Both the position numbers and the translations under genes were made by a program. From Azophilus sp963663395 (GTDB taxonomy: Bacteria; Pseudomonadota; Gammaproteobacteria; Pseudomonadales; Azotimanducaceae): a stretch of 64,000 nucleotides of DNA. Where the stretch lies: NCBI GenBank assembly GCA_963663395.1, contig OY760226.1:5807501-5871500 (forward strand), in the 5' to 3' direction. The notes beneath the pieces are model-generated. The model saw nothing but the letters and a program-made list of their open reading frames with translations. It was not told the origin of the DNA and did no database searches. The number at the start of each line of letters is the position of its first letter. Position 1 is the first letter of the stretch. This document shows, one piece after another, positions 43,387-52,307 of the stretch.

Positions 43387-46300
43387 GAAGAACCCTTGCC
43401 CAAGAACTTGTGCTCGTAAACTGGAAAGGCATTTTCTACCAGCGATATCTCGTCGATCAGCACGTCACCGCCCTCGAAGGGGCCAATGGTGCCGGCAAGA
43501 CAACGGTGATGATCGCCGCCTACATCGTGCTTATGCCCGACATGAGCCGGCTCCGTTTCACCAATCTCGGGGAGACCGGAGCGACTGGCGGCGACAAGGG
43601 CATCTGGGGCCGTCTTGGGGAGCCGGGTCGTCCTGCCTATTCGGCTATCGACTTCGCAGTCCCACCCAAGCATCGCATCGTTGCAGGCGTTCACTTAGAA
43701 CGCAAAGGTGAACCATCCGTCGAGCCGACGCCGTTCATCATCACCGGACTTACGCCAGATGTTCGCCTGCAGGATGTGTTGCTGTTCCCCCAAGGGGACC
43801 AAGAACTCGTCCCTGAGCTAAACGAGCTGCGAGAGAACGCCGCTCGCGCCGGCGGTCGTATGCAGGTTTTCGGCACTGCACGCGAATACTTCGCCTTCCT
43901 CTTCGCCGAGGGCGTCATGCCGCTGCGTTTGGGTACAGACGAGGACCGCAACAAGCTCAACGAGATGCTCCGCGCCAGCATGACTGGTGGCATATCAAAA
44001 GCGCTGACCACAGAACTGCGAAACTTCCTGTTGAGAGAGGAAAGTGGGCTCGCCGACACCCTGCAGCGCATGAGGGCCAACCTTGATGCGTGCCGGCGCA
44101 CACGGACCGAGGTCCAGGAGTCGCGCCGAAACGAGCAAGAGATCGGTGGCGTATTCGAAGCCGGGCAGAGCATGTTTGAGGCGGTCTTCTTCGCGACCCG
44201 CGAACGAGCCGAGGAGATGCGACGCCTCTTGACCGAGGCGGAAGATTCAAAACGCAGAGCCGAGCATCAGCTTTCAGATGCCGAGACTCAACTTGTCCGC
44301 ATCGGTGAAGCTGTCAATGCCAAGCAGGCTCGGCAAGAGTCGTTGTCCGGCGAGATCGATGCGGTCAATATTCGGCTCCAACGGCTTCAACTGGCACTGA
44401 CTGCTGCTCAAAAGGTCGAGAGCCGACGGGCAGAACTTGCTTCCGCAGCAGAGGAAGCGGGTGCCCTCTCGAAAGTGCGGGAGACGTGCGAGAAGAGACG
44501 AGATCGAAACGAAGAGATGGTTCGTCGGCGCAGGAAAGACTACAACCGCGCCGCAGAGGGACTCGCTGATCTTCAAGGCGGGCTTGAGGAGGCCCATCGC
44601 CGCGCCGGAGCATACCGGCAAGCGGTTCGCGAAAAAACCAAAGTGCAGCATCTGCTCAAAACCCCAGCGCTAGAAATAGGATCGCTTGCCAAACGCATCA
44701 CCAAGACCGAGAACCAACTGGCACAAGTGGATAGCTCTCGCCGAGACGCGAAGCAACGCCTCGATGATGTAGATGCACACCGACAAGAACACGCCGCCGC
44801 CCTTGAGGCGCTGCAGTTCATGGCAACGGCGTCGGTCGAACCGGATCTCGCCCACGAGGCGGCCCAACACCAACTCAGCCGGTTCCGGGACCTGCAAGCA
44901 CTTGCGAGGAGAACCGCCACCATTGCCTCCGATCTCACCGAGGCCCGCAAGCAGGCCAAGGATCAGTCAGAGGCCAGACGACAACTAAAAGAATTGGGTT
45001 TGTCTCTCACTGGTGAGAAACCTGCCCGAGTAGAGATCGGGGATCACCTAAAGCGGGCGGAGCGACAACGCGAGCGCGCCTTGAAGCAAGAGGAGGCTGC
45101 GCGTGAAGCCCTCACACAAGGGCAGCGAACCCTGGACTTCTTGCGAAAGGAGCAAGAAGGCCTCATCGACCGAGAACCGGTTTGGCAAGCACTCGCGGCT
45201 CGCGCCAAGCATATCGAGGGCTTACTTGATGTTCCCGTTACCTCGGCCTCCGAGCTTCAAGCAGCGCGAGAGGTCGTAAAACAACGACTGGCTGAGATTG
45301 AGAAGGAAGAGGCGTCGCTATCCGAAGAACGGGACCGTTTGCATTCGGAAGAGCAGGAGCTGTTGGCGGTCGGAGGTCCGATCAGCGGAGATTTGCTGCA
45401 GGTAAAAGACAACCTGGGCGCGGAGGTCCTGGCCAGCGTGTTTGAGGACCTTAGTGTGGAGCGGGCTGCCGTCACCGAGGCGGCGTTAGGCCCGTTGTCC
45501 CGCGCGCTCATTGTCGATGACCCAGCAAGCGCCGCCGATCTGGCCCGCGACCGGCCCGCCTCGGTCTCCGACTTGTGGTTGGTGAGCCGCGACGACGATG
45601 TGGCCACAATCGCTATGGACACGACTCCAAGAGGCCAAGATGTTGTGGTGCCGGATGGGAACGCCACCCGCGTCACGCGGATCCCTGCGCTTCCTCGGCT
45701 GGGCCGAAAAGCACGGGAAAGGCGCGCCGCGGACTTGCGCTCGCGGGCGGAGGAATTGGATGCGCGGATCGAGACCTTGCGGGCCGATCGGCGAGTATTC
45801 GAGCGGCTGGCCGAGGACGGCGACGCGCTGCTCGCCGGGCAGACCGTTTGGCTGGACGGCGATCCTGCACCGCCGCTCGAAGAAATCAACCGCAAGGTCC
45901 TGGCCGCCGAGGCGCAACAGGAGACACACCGGACCGAGGGGAAACGGCATCGGCAATCTGCCGACGGCCTTGCTCCGCGCGTGGATGGCCTGAAACAGTT
46001 GCTCGGCCAGGCTGCATATCTCGACCCGCCTGACCGTGCGCTACGGCAAAAAAGGATCGAGCAGGTGTATGACTCGGCCCTTGAGGCCGACGTGCAGGTC
46101 TCGCGGTACAGTGAGGCAGCCAGCACCCTCGAAGAAAACCTTGGAGCACTGCGAAGACCGCCCCTTACAGACAAGGATGTCGAAGATCTGGAGTCAGACC
46201 TCCGCCAGCTTACGGAACACCGCCATCGCCTGGATGCTGCAATTGAGGCAATGACGTTCCTGGAAGCTAACGCCCAAGCGCTGAATTGGGGTGATGCACC

Positions 46301-47801
46301 AGAAATGTTGGAGACCAAAAGGCCGCTCGTGCCGGAGCTACAAGCACAAAATGACCAAGCGCTAAAGGCGCTTGAGGAAGCCGAAGCTGAAGCGCAAGCC
46401 GCGAACGAGGCGCACGATAGCGCCAACATCGCCTGGCACAAAGCGAACGGTCAACGTCTTGCGGCGGCGGAGCAACTTCAGGCGGCCGAACAAGAGTTCA
46501 CTGAGATTGGCGTCCCTGATCCGACCGAGGCAGCAGTCGAAACCGCGCGCGACGAGAAGGACAGGCTGGAAGCAGAGGGACGCGAGATTGCCACCACCCT
46601 TGCTGACCTGAACACCGAAAAAGGGCGTAGAGAAAAGGAAAAAGAGCATGCAGACAAAGATCTCGCCACCGCCGACCACAATGTGTCTATTGAGCGCAAC
46701 AAAGCGGAGCCCGCAATCGAACGATGGGAGCGCTTGCAGGCCGATGTTGCCGAACACAACATTCTGGCTCCGGAGTTGTCGAAAAACGAAAGTGTCGTTG
46801 CCGGAGTCAGCGGGTCGGTCAATCTTCGGGAAGAGGCAAGCAACTGGGGGGTGATACTACTGGAACGGCTGGGTGCTGCACATGGGACGCAATATCTGCT
46901 CGACAAAGCGAACGATGGACCGGCGGATGCAGATGGGAGCCCCTTCGCCGATGCGCGCCTTGAATTCTGGTTGACCGTTCGTGACTGGCTGCGTCGCCGC
47001 TTGCCGGCGCAGGTGGCTGACGTGGACGATCCCAGGGAGGCGTTGTTGCACTTACGCGATCAACTGATTGGGCTTGAGGAGCGGCTTGCACGGCAAGAGG
47101 GTGATCTTCGGGGCTCCAGCGAGAACATTGCTCGGGGGATCGACGTCCAGAAACGCAAAGCGCGAGGAAAGATTGATCGCCTCAACAAAAATCTCCGAGG
47201 CGTCGCCTTCGGCGGCATCGAGGGGATTAGGGTAAAGACTCTGCCTGTGGACCGTATGGAGAAAGTGCTTCGAGCGCTACGCGATGGCGCGGTTCAGGCG
47301 TTGCTCTTTCAGGAGGACATTCCCATCGAGGTAGCGTTCAACGAGATATTCCAGAAATATGGCGGTGGGCGCGGTCGTGGCCAGCGTCTGTTGGATTACC
47401 GCGAATACCTCGACCTGCAGGTGGAGGTGCGCCGCAGTTCTGGTTCGGGCTGGGAGGCAGCGAACCCCAACCGGCTATCTACCGGCGAGGCGATCGGAGT
47501 TGGCGCCGCCTTGATGATGGTGGTGCTCACTGAATGGGAACGCGACGCGACCTTGCTGCGTGGCAAGCGGGGCCAGGGATCGCTTCGTCTCTTGTTTCTC
47601 GATGAGGCCAACCGCCTATCGCACGACAACCTCCGTGTTCTCTTCGATCTGTGCCAAACACTCGAAATGCAACTGTTGATCGCCGCGCCAGAAGTCGCCA
47701 AAGCTGACGGCAACACGACCTATCGCTTGGTGCGCGGTATAGACGCCGACGGGCGTGAAGAGGTGCTTGTAAGTGGTCGTAGAGCGAGGGCGCAGGGGTG
47801 A
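43383..47801 (+). CDS. jetC: JetC / MukB-like SMC ATPase
   Basis: 1472 residues, close to E. coli MukB (1486). The Walker A motif GANGAGKT is at 33-40, in an N-terminal head that also has ETGATGGDKGIWGRL, a MukB block. Two very long coiled coils (about 250-650 and 790-1250) flank a hinge (about 670-780) that resembles the MukB hinge. The C-terminal head has LLDYREYLDLQVEVR, the signature LSTGEAIG (1365-1372) and Walker B RLLFLDEANRL (D1407, E1408). Family knowledge predicts ATP-driven loop extrusion on DNA. The signature LSTGEAIG is the MukB form. Its end overlaps or abuts jetD. Confidence 0.92.
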   Translation: MRRTLAQELVLVNWKGIFYQRYLVDQHVTALEGANGAGKTTVMIAAYIVLMPDMSRLRFTNLGETGATGGDKGIWGRLGEPGRPAYSAIDFAVPPKHRIVAGVHLERKGEPSVEPTPFIITGLTPDVRLQDVLLFPQGDQELVPELNELRENAARAGGRMQVFGTAREYFAFLFAEGVMPLRLGTDEDRNKLNEMLRASMTGGISKALTTELRNFLLREESGLADTLQRMRANLDACRRTRTEVQESRRNEQEIGGVFEAGQSMFEAVFFATRERAEEMRRLLTEAEDSKRRAEHQLSDAETQLVRIGEAVNAKQARQESLSGEIDAVNIRLQRLQLALTAAQKVESRRAELASAAEEAGALSKVRETCEKRRDRNEEMVRRRRKDYNRAAEGLADLQGGLEEAHRRAGAYRQAVREKTKVQHLLKTPALEIGSLAKRITKTENQLAQVDSSRRDAKQRLDDVDAHRQEHAAALEALQFMATASVEPDLAHEAAQHQLSRFRDLQALARRTATIASDLTEARKQAKDQSEARRQLKELGLSLTGEKPARVEIGDHLKRAERQRERALKQEEAAREALTQGQRTLDFLRKEQEGLIDREPVWQALAARAKHIEGLLDVPVTSASELQAAREVVKQRLAEIEKEEASLSEERDRLHSEEQELLAVGGPISGDLLQVKDNLGAEVLASVFEDLSVERAAVTEAALGPLSRALIVDDPASAADLARDRPASVSDLWLVSRDDDVATIAMDTTPRGQDVVVPDGNATRVTRIPALPRLGRKARERRAADLRSRAEELDARIETLRADRRVFERLAEDGDALLAGQTVWLDGDPAPPLEEINRKVLAAEAQQETHRTEGKRHRQSADGLAPRVDGLKQLLGQAAYLDPPDRALRQKRIEQVYDSALEADVQVSRYSEAASTLEENLGALRRPPLTDKDVEDLESDLRQLTEHRHRLDAAIEAMTFLEANAQALNWGDAPEMLETKRPLVPELQAQNDQALKALEEAEAEAQAANEAHDSANIAWHKANGQRLAAAEQLQAAEQEFTEIGVPDPTEAAVETARDEKDRLEAEGREIATTLADLNTEKGRREKEKEHADKDLATADHNVSIERNKAEPAIERWERLQADVAEHNILAPELSKNESVVAGVSGSVNLREEASNWGVILLERLGAAHGTQYLLDKANDGPADADGSPFADARLEFWLTVRDWLRRRLPAQVADVDDPREALLHLRDQLIGLEERLARQEGDLRGSSENIARGIDVQKRKARGKIDRLNKNLRGVAFGGIEGIRVKTLPVDRMEKVLRALRDGAVQALLFQEDIPIEVAFNEIFQKYGGGRGRGQRLLDYREYLDLQVEVRRSSGSGWEAANPNRLSTGEAIGVGAALMMVVLTEWERDATLLRGKRGQGSLRLLFLDEANRLSHDNLRVLFDLCQTLEMQLLIAAPEVAKADGNTTYRLVRGIDADGREEVLVSGRRARAQG

Positions 47802-47808
47802 TGGTCGT

Positions 47809-48825
47809 GTGATCTGGGAGAGCATCAACGCACGTTTGGCGCTTCTGGAAATCCTTACTGAAGGCACACTCAAGCGCCGCCGCACCCAGGCCGAAGCGTA
47901 CGAAACCCTCGCCGAGCTTCCTTGGACGAAAGCGACAGGACGCCAGGGTCAAATTGGATTACTCGAAGAACGAAGAGCGGATGTCGTTAACTTGATTGGC
48001 CGGGTCTGGCCAGGCTGGCGAGAGGATCTCGCGGAATTGGTTGCTGCCGGTCTGCCGCCTACGCCAGAGGGCTATGGACGGCTACTTGATCGCGCACGGG
48101 CGTCCAGCCTCTCTGAACTACCCCTCCGGATCAACCGAAAGACTGCCACGGCCCTGACGGGACCGGACTCCAAAGCGTCGCTTACCGAGGAAAGGCGGGC
48201 CGCCTTGGGAGAGACCGATCTCACCCATGACGGGTCTATCCGGCTGCGCCCGCCTGCTGGCCTGGCAGCGCGAACGAAAAAAGGAGTCGTCGACCTTGGC
48301 GGGATCGCTGCGGTGCTTGGCGAAGTATCGATCCCTGAGCGCGCGTTCCTTGACGGATTGGTTTTCCATGGGGCGATACGTGCCGCACTCCTTGTTGAGA
48401 ATCTTGGGGCTTGGCGCGATCTCCCGGCGCCACCCGGTTGGCTGCTGGCCCACGTACCCGGCTGGGACACAGCCACCGCTGGACATTTGCTCGAACGTCT
48501 CACGGCGATTCCGGTTATCCATTTTGGCGACTTGGATCCCAACGGGGTCCGCATCTTGCTTCATTTGCGCCGACGTGCGCCTGGCCTGAAATGGTTTCTA
48601 CCGGACTTCTGGTTCGAGCGCCTGGACGAGTTTGGGCTCCGGGCCACATGGCCCGCCGATATCGACCTCGACTTCGCTCCGACTCAGGTCCGAGACCTCG
48701 CTGCAAGGGGCCTATGGCTCGAACAGGAGCCTATCGTCATTGATCCGCGGATGACCGATGCTCTTGAGATGGCGCTTGCTGCAGACAGTCCGGCCGGACA
48801 CGGCGAATGTGACGCAGCTTGCTGA
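47809..48825 (+). CDS. jetD: JetD-like nuclease of a Wadjet-type system (MksG/DUF2220, Toprim)
   Basis: A 338-residue product from the GTG at 47809, after AGGGGTGA and 8 nt past the jetC stop. An N-terminal winged-helix region (about 1-140) has RTQAEAYETLAELPWTKATG. The C-terminal half is a topoisomerase/primase (Toprim) domain with E197 in LLVENLGAW and D241-L-D243 in HFGDLDPNG, the acidic residues that bind Mg2+ and cut DNA. The family cleaves DNA held by the JetABC complex, which limits plasmid uptake and some phages. E197, D241 and D243 are all kept, so activity is expected. The window does not show which Wadjet type this is. Confidence 0.88.
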   Translation: MIWESINARLALLEILTEGTLKRRRTQAEAYETLAELPWTKATGRQGQIGLLEERRADVVNLIGRVWPGWREDLAELVAAGLPPTPEGYGRLLDRARASSLSELPLRINRKTATALTGPDSKASLTEERRAALGETDLTHDGSIRLRPPAGLAARTKKGVVDLGGIAAVLGEVSIPERAFLDGLVFHGAIRAALLVENLGAWRDLPAPPGWLLAHVPGWDTATAGHLLERLTAIPVIHFGDLDPNGVRILLHLRRRAPGLKWFLPDFWFERLDEFGLRATWPADIDLDFAPTQVRDLAARGLWLEQEPIVIDPRMTDALEMALAADSPAGHGECDAAC

Positions 48826-49004
48826 GCCGAAAGGACCAGTGAGGCGTGAACGAAGAAGACGGCAGTTCCCCGGTTGATGATTGGTCCTGCTAGGAGACGA
48901 TCAACCACGCACTGTTCACGACCGCGTCCCGGTATCAGTCAGTCTGTCCCAATTGACTTCCGTTGGCTATCATTGAACGCCTTGTCCAAGCTGGCGTTTC
49001 GCTC

Positions 49005-49313
49005 ATGGTTTATGACGCTCGGGTAGACTTGTGGCCGGTCGAATTCTGGCTGGTCGCGGCAGTCGCATCGGTCCTGTTCGTTGGCGTACTGATGTGGCTG
49101 TCGCTACGAAATCAGCTCAGGGCCGTTGTCAAGCAGCTCGAGAATCTCAACGGGCGCCACGACCATCTGGATCGATCAATCACGGAGATCAGGCGCGAGC
49201 ATCACGAACTGGCCCGCGAGTTCTCAGAGTTCAGAGGGGAGGTGCGTGGTCAGTTAAACGCTTGGAACATACCGGCGGGAAGCGATCTGCAGACACCGGC
49301 AACGCGGCCATGA
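49005..49313 (+). CDS. Small membrane protein with a cytoplasmic coiled coil
   Basis: A 102-residue product from the ATG at 49005. A TTG at 48963 would add 14 residues. Neither start has a strong ribosome site. A single helix (WLVAAVASVLFVGVLMWLSL) is followed by a basic segment and a coiled coil (VVKQLENLNGRHDHLDRSIT through EIRREHHELAREF). The role is unknown. It lies just past the defence operon but on its own transcript is possible, since the gap is about 180 nt. Confidence 0.5.
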   Translation: MVYDARVDLWPVEFWLVAAVASVLFVGVLMWLSLRNQLRAVVKQLENLNGRHDHLDRSITEIRREHHELAREFSEFRGEVRGQLNAWNIPAGSDLQTPATRP

Positions 49314-49489
49314 AACACAGTGTACCGACAAGAGTCCTCTACGTTGTTGGCTGCGGGACCGTCGTTGCATAGGGGAAATTCGAACGATGCGAATTGATGG
49401 ACTGGTTGCGCCGAGTGTTCGATCAACCCTCAACCAAGCCCCAGGTGGCCGTCGAGCCCAGGGTGAGTTGCGACGACTGCCTCTGCGCG

Positions 49490-50119
49490 CAAGGCCAATG
49501 ACGCGTCGCCCAGTGGTCCAGCGCATTGCGTGTTGGCTGAGCAAAGAGACGCTTGGTGACCGGCCACAACAGGCCATCGGCTACCGCCTTGCGCGGCTGG
49601 CGCAAGGGCCGCTCCACACGCAGCAGCAGCACGACGCGGTCTTCGGCGGTGTCGTTCCAGCCTTCGGCGTTGTAGGGATCGTCGACAATCAGAAACGTGC
49701 CTTCCTTCAGCAATCGTCCATGTTGTCGATGGCTAATCGGCAGGCTTGGCGGTCCTTGGACACGGTCAAGCCGAGGTCGCGGGTGATCATGCCGTTGGGA
49801 AGACCGACGTGCGGCGGCGGACGAGCGCAGGCGCCATGCACGGCAAACAAACGCAGAAATTACCGGGCACGGATTTGACCCCGGCACCGGTCACCGGACA
49901 ACGCGCCGTGTTCGCCCTCACTGCGTATCCGTACCCGATCAGAACGAAGACTCTCCATTTCTCGTCCGTCGCGATCCGACTGTGATCGGGCGACACGTCG
50001 CGAAGCCGCGGCACGTCTGCTCATCGCTCAAGCACCGCAAGCGCCTCGTCCCGCACCGTTTCCCAAAGATCTTCCAAGCGCTCGGCCCCGTCGAATACAC
50101 GGCGTTCGAATGCAGGCAT
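49490..50119 (-). pseudogene. Aspartyl/asparaginyl beta-hydroxylase family pseudogene
   Basis: Minus strand. The ATG at 50119 opens MPAFERRVFDGAERLEDLWE, the usual N-terminus of small Asp/Asn hydroxylase-type proteins. A premature TGA is at 50023-50021. The frame then resumes with EKWRVFVLIGYGYAVRANTA. The next part changes frame (HVGLPNGMITRDLGLTVS) and again for LLKEGTFLIVDDPYNAEGWN. In intact genes these form one chain that binds Fe(II) and 2-oxoglutarate. One stop and at least two frameshifts make it dead. The N-terminal order and the REGTFLIVDD block leave little doubt about the family. Confidence 0.75.
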
Positions 50120-50529
50120 CGCACCGCGGAATCGGACCGAGCCTGAGATTCCGGGGCGATTCGACGCGTGTGCGCGAACGTTGGCCACCGAACCCGCGCG
50201 TGAACACGTCGTTGCGCCCTCGACGCCCGGACCTGCGTTTTCCGACGGTCTTGTCCTTCATAGCAACGGCAGTGTACGTCCAAATCCTGCATAATCGCCT
50301 GGACCAGCAAGCGTCCATGCGGACGTGTGCCGAAACGATGCGCAGACGAATCCGTTTTCCAACGTTGCCCACAGATCGCTTCACCGCATGCGGAGCAAGG
50401 AGACGACGGACGTGTCGGGCGTTGACCTTGCCGATTGGACCCTACCCCCAATCGCCCCGCGCCGACGGACCGGTGCGCCAAGGGCGCGATGCGCCGGTTG
50501 CGCCGGCACGGTATTCCCGCGAACTGAAA
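50120..50529. other. Intergenic region between a dead and a living oxygenase gene
   Basis: About 410 bases. A plus-strand frame is open through most of it into the next gene, but the sequence before 50530 has no protein character and no ribosome site. It should carry the promoter of the JmjC/cupin gene. No strong match was found. Confidence 0.35.
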
Positions 50530-51480
50530 GTGATCTCTATCCGTCAGGATGGAGGCAGGCGCCGACTGAATCACGTCGCCCGGCAGACGCCGGGTTTGAT
50601 TCACGATCGGGCGAGCGACGGGCCGGCCCTGCAAAACTGGTCCCCGGAGCGTTGCAGCCTCCGATACGGTACCAAGGTAGTGCGTGGCCATGGCGCCGCC
50701 TTCGAGGATCCTGCGGCCAATTGCATGACCGGCATCGCAACCCTGTCTTTCGATGAGTTGCTCGGGCTGACCCCTTGCGGGAGACAGGACCTGCGACTCT
50801 TTCCGTTCAACATCACACGCCACACTCCGGAGCTGCTCGGTGACGTCGCGCTGCCCGATCGGGGTCTGTGCTGGTCGAGGCGATTCGTCCACGCCAGTTT
50901 CGGCTGTCGCGGCGCGACCGCGCCTCCACATGACGACATCGACATGGGCCGCGTACTGCACACGGCCGTTACAGGCCGACGTCGAACGCGCCTGTCCCAC
51001 GTCAATCCGCCACAACAGGAGAATGCCAATCGAGTCGTGAGGTCCGGTCACGCCGCGTCGCCCCACTCCGTGGCGTGGCAAGGTTGCCTGAAACAGATGG
51101 CAACTCTGCGTGACATAGGCAGCCTACATCCGGTTACGGTGCGCAGTGACGTTGACTTCTACCCACCCGACTACGGTGCCTGTCCGGCGCTGGCCCAGGT
51201 GCGCGGTTACGAGATCCCGCGGCATCCCGGCCAGAACCTGTTCATGCCGAGCGGCCATTGGCACGGAGTCCACTGTGCGGACGCCGGCACGGGTCTATCG
51301 TATCGCGCAGTGAGCCCTCGGCTCGCCCGGCGCCCGCACCGCGCAGTCACTCTCTTCGCCCGCTCGCCGGTCGATCGCCTCGCCGACCGGAGTGCGCCCG
51401 ATCGCTGGTTCGATTGGCAGCGACGGCAGGCAACCGCTTGCGCGGCGGTTGCCGTTCGGCTGGCGGCAGACGTGCCGTGA
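50530..51480 (+). CDS. JmjC/cupin-8-type Fe(II)/2-oxoglutarate dioxygenase-like protein
   Basis: A 316-residue product. The N-terminal part (HVARQTPGLIHDRASDGPAL, LQNWSPERCSLRYG) matches the opening of cupin-8 hydroxylases. The iron site is H134-x-D136 (PPHDD), and a distal histidine is H245 in MPSGHWHGVH, in the usual order and spacing. Such enzymes hydroxylate protein side chains or small molecules. The start is the GTG at 50530, chosen to begin just before the conserved part. Its ribosome site is poor. The stop overlaps the next gene by 4 bp (GTGA), which argues that the gene is alive. The stretch after the HxD is less conserved. Confidence 0.65.
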   Translation: MISIRQDGGRRRLNHVARQTPGLIHDRASDGPALQNWSPERCSLRYGTKVVRGHGAAFEDPAANCMTGIATLSFDELLGLTPCGRQDLRLFPFNITRHTPELLGDVALPDRGLCWSRRFVHASFGCRGATAPPHDDIDMGRVLHTAVTGRRRTRLSHVNPPQQENANRVVRSGHAASPHSVAWQGCLKQMATLRDIGSLHPVTVRSDVDFYPPDYGACPALAQVRGYEIPRHPGQNLFMPSGHWHGVHCADAGTGLSYRAVSPRLARRPHRAVTLFARSPVDRLADRSAPDRWFDWQRRQATACAAVAVRLAADVP

Positions 51481-52307
51481 AGACGACAAAGGGCACGTTG
51501 CGCGCCGGACGATTCCGGATCCCGTACCGCAAGTACGGTGACGGCGAACACACCCTGCTGTGCGTCAGCGGCGCGCTGCAGACAATGGCGATCTGGCGCA
51601 CCGTGGTAAAGCGTTTCATGGATTGTTTTTCGGTTGTCATCTTCGACATGCCCGGTATCGGTCGATCCGAAATCCGGGCTGGAACCGCACGGGTGACCGT
51701 GCGTGAACAAGTTGACGTCGTGCACGCGTTGCTCAAAGAAGCGCACACGGGCAAGGAACTGACGCTGGCCGGGGCTTCATGGGGTACGGCCATTGCGGCG
51801 GCGTACGCGGCCGAACACCCCCAAGCCGTACAACAACTGGTCCTCAGCAGTTTTGGCATGAAGACCAACGCCCTCGTGGAAACCCTCGTGCGCCGCGCGC
51901 TCGACCTCTACCATCAGCGCGACTACCGACGTGGAGCGGACCTCGTATTGGAGATGTTTGGCCAGCAGCTCGGAGACGTGTACAGGCGACAGATCATCGC
52001 CCAGTTCCAGCGCCTGAACGACGCGGATGCAGAGGTGTTCTATGAACACTGCCGAAACGTACTTGCACTTGGCCGCCTCGAGGAGGCCGTCGATCTGACC
52101 CGCATTGCCGCGCGCACGCTTATTGTCAATGGCGCCGACGACGTCATCGTCGATCTCGACGACATGTGGATCGCCAAGGAATTGATTCCGGACTGCCAGT
52201 GTCGTCTCATTGACGGGGTCGGACACTTTCTGCATTTCGAGCGGCCCGAATTGCTCGATGTCTACTCGGAATTCATCATCACACCGGGTCCGTCGACCGA
52301 AAGCTGA
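51477..52307 (+). CDS. Alpha/beta hydrolase
   Basis: 276 residues. The GTG at 51477 overlaps the previous stop (GTGA). The fold is clear: strand TLLCVSGALQTMAIWRTVVK, then VVIFDMPGIGRS, the nucleophile elbow GASWG with S101, an acidic residue in LIVNGADDVIVDLDD, and the histidine in GVGHFLHFERPE. It is soluble and probably an esterase-, lactonase- or amidase-type hydrolase. Being translated with a JmjC-type oxygenase suggests that the two act on the same compound. No substrate clue is visible. Confidence 0.85.
   Translation: MKTTKGTLRAGRFRIPYRKYGDGEHTLLCVSGALQTMAIWRTVVKRFMDCFSVVIFDMPGIGRSEIRAGTARVTVREQVDVVHALLKEAHTGKELTLAGASWGTAIAAAYAAEHPQAVQQLVLSSFGMKTNALVETLVRRALDLYHQRDYRRGADLVLEMFGQQLGDVYRRQIIAQFQRLNDADAEVFYEHCRNVLALGRLEEAVDLTRIAARTLIVNGADDVIVDLDDMWIAKELIPDCQCRLIDGVGHFLHFERPELLDVYSEFIITPGPSTES

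Noticed and set aside
50021..50023. In-frame TGA in the Asp/Asn hydroxylase-like gene as a possible recoded codon
   Set aside because: The same gene also has frameshifts further on, so decay is the simpler reading.
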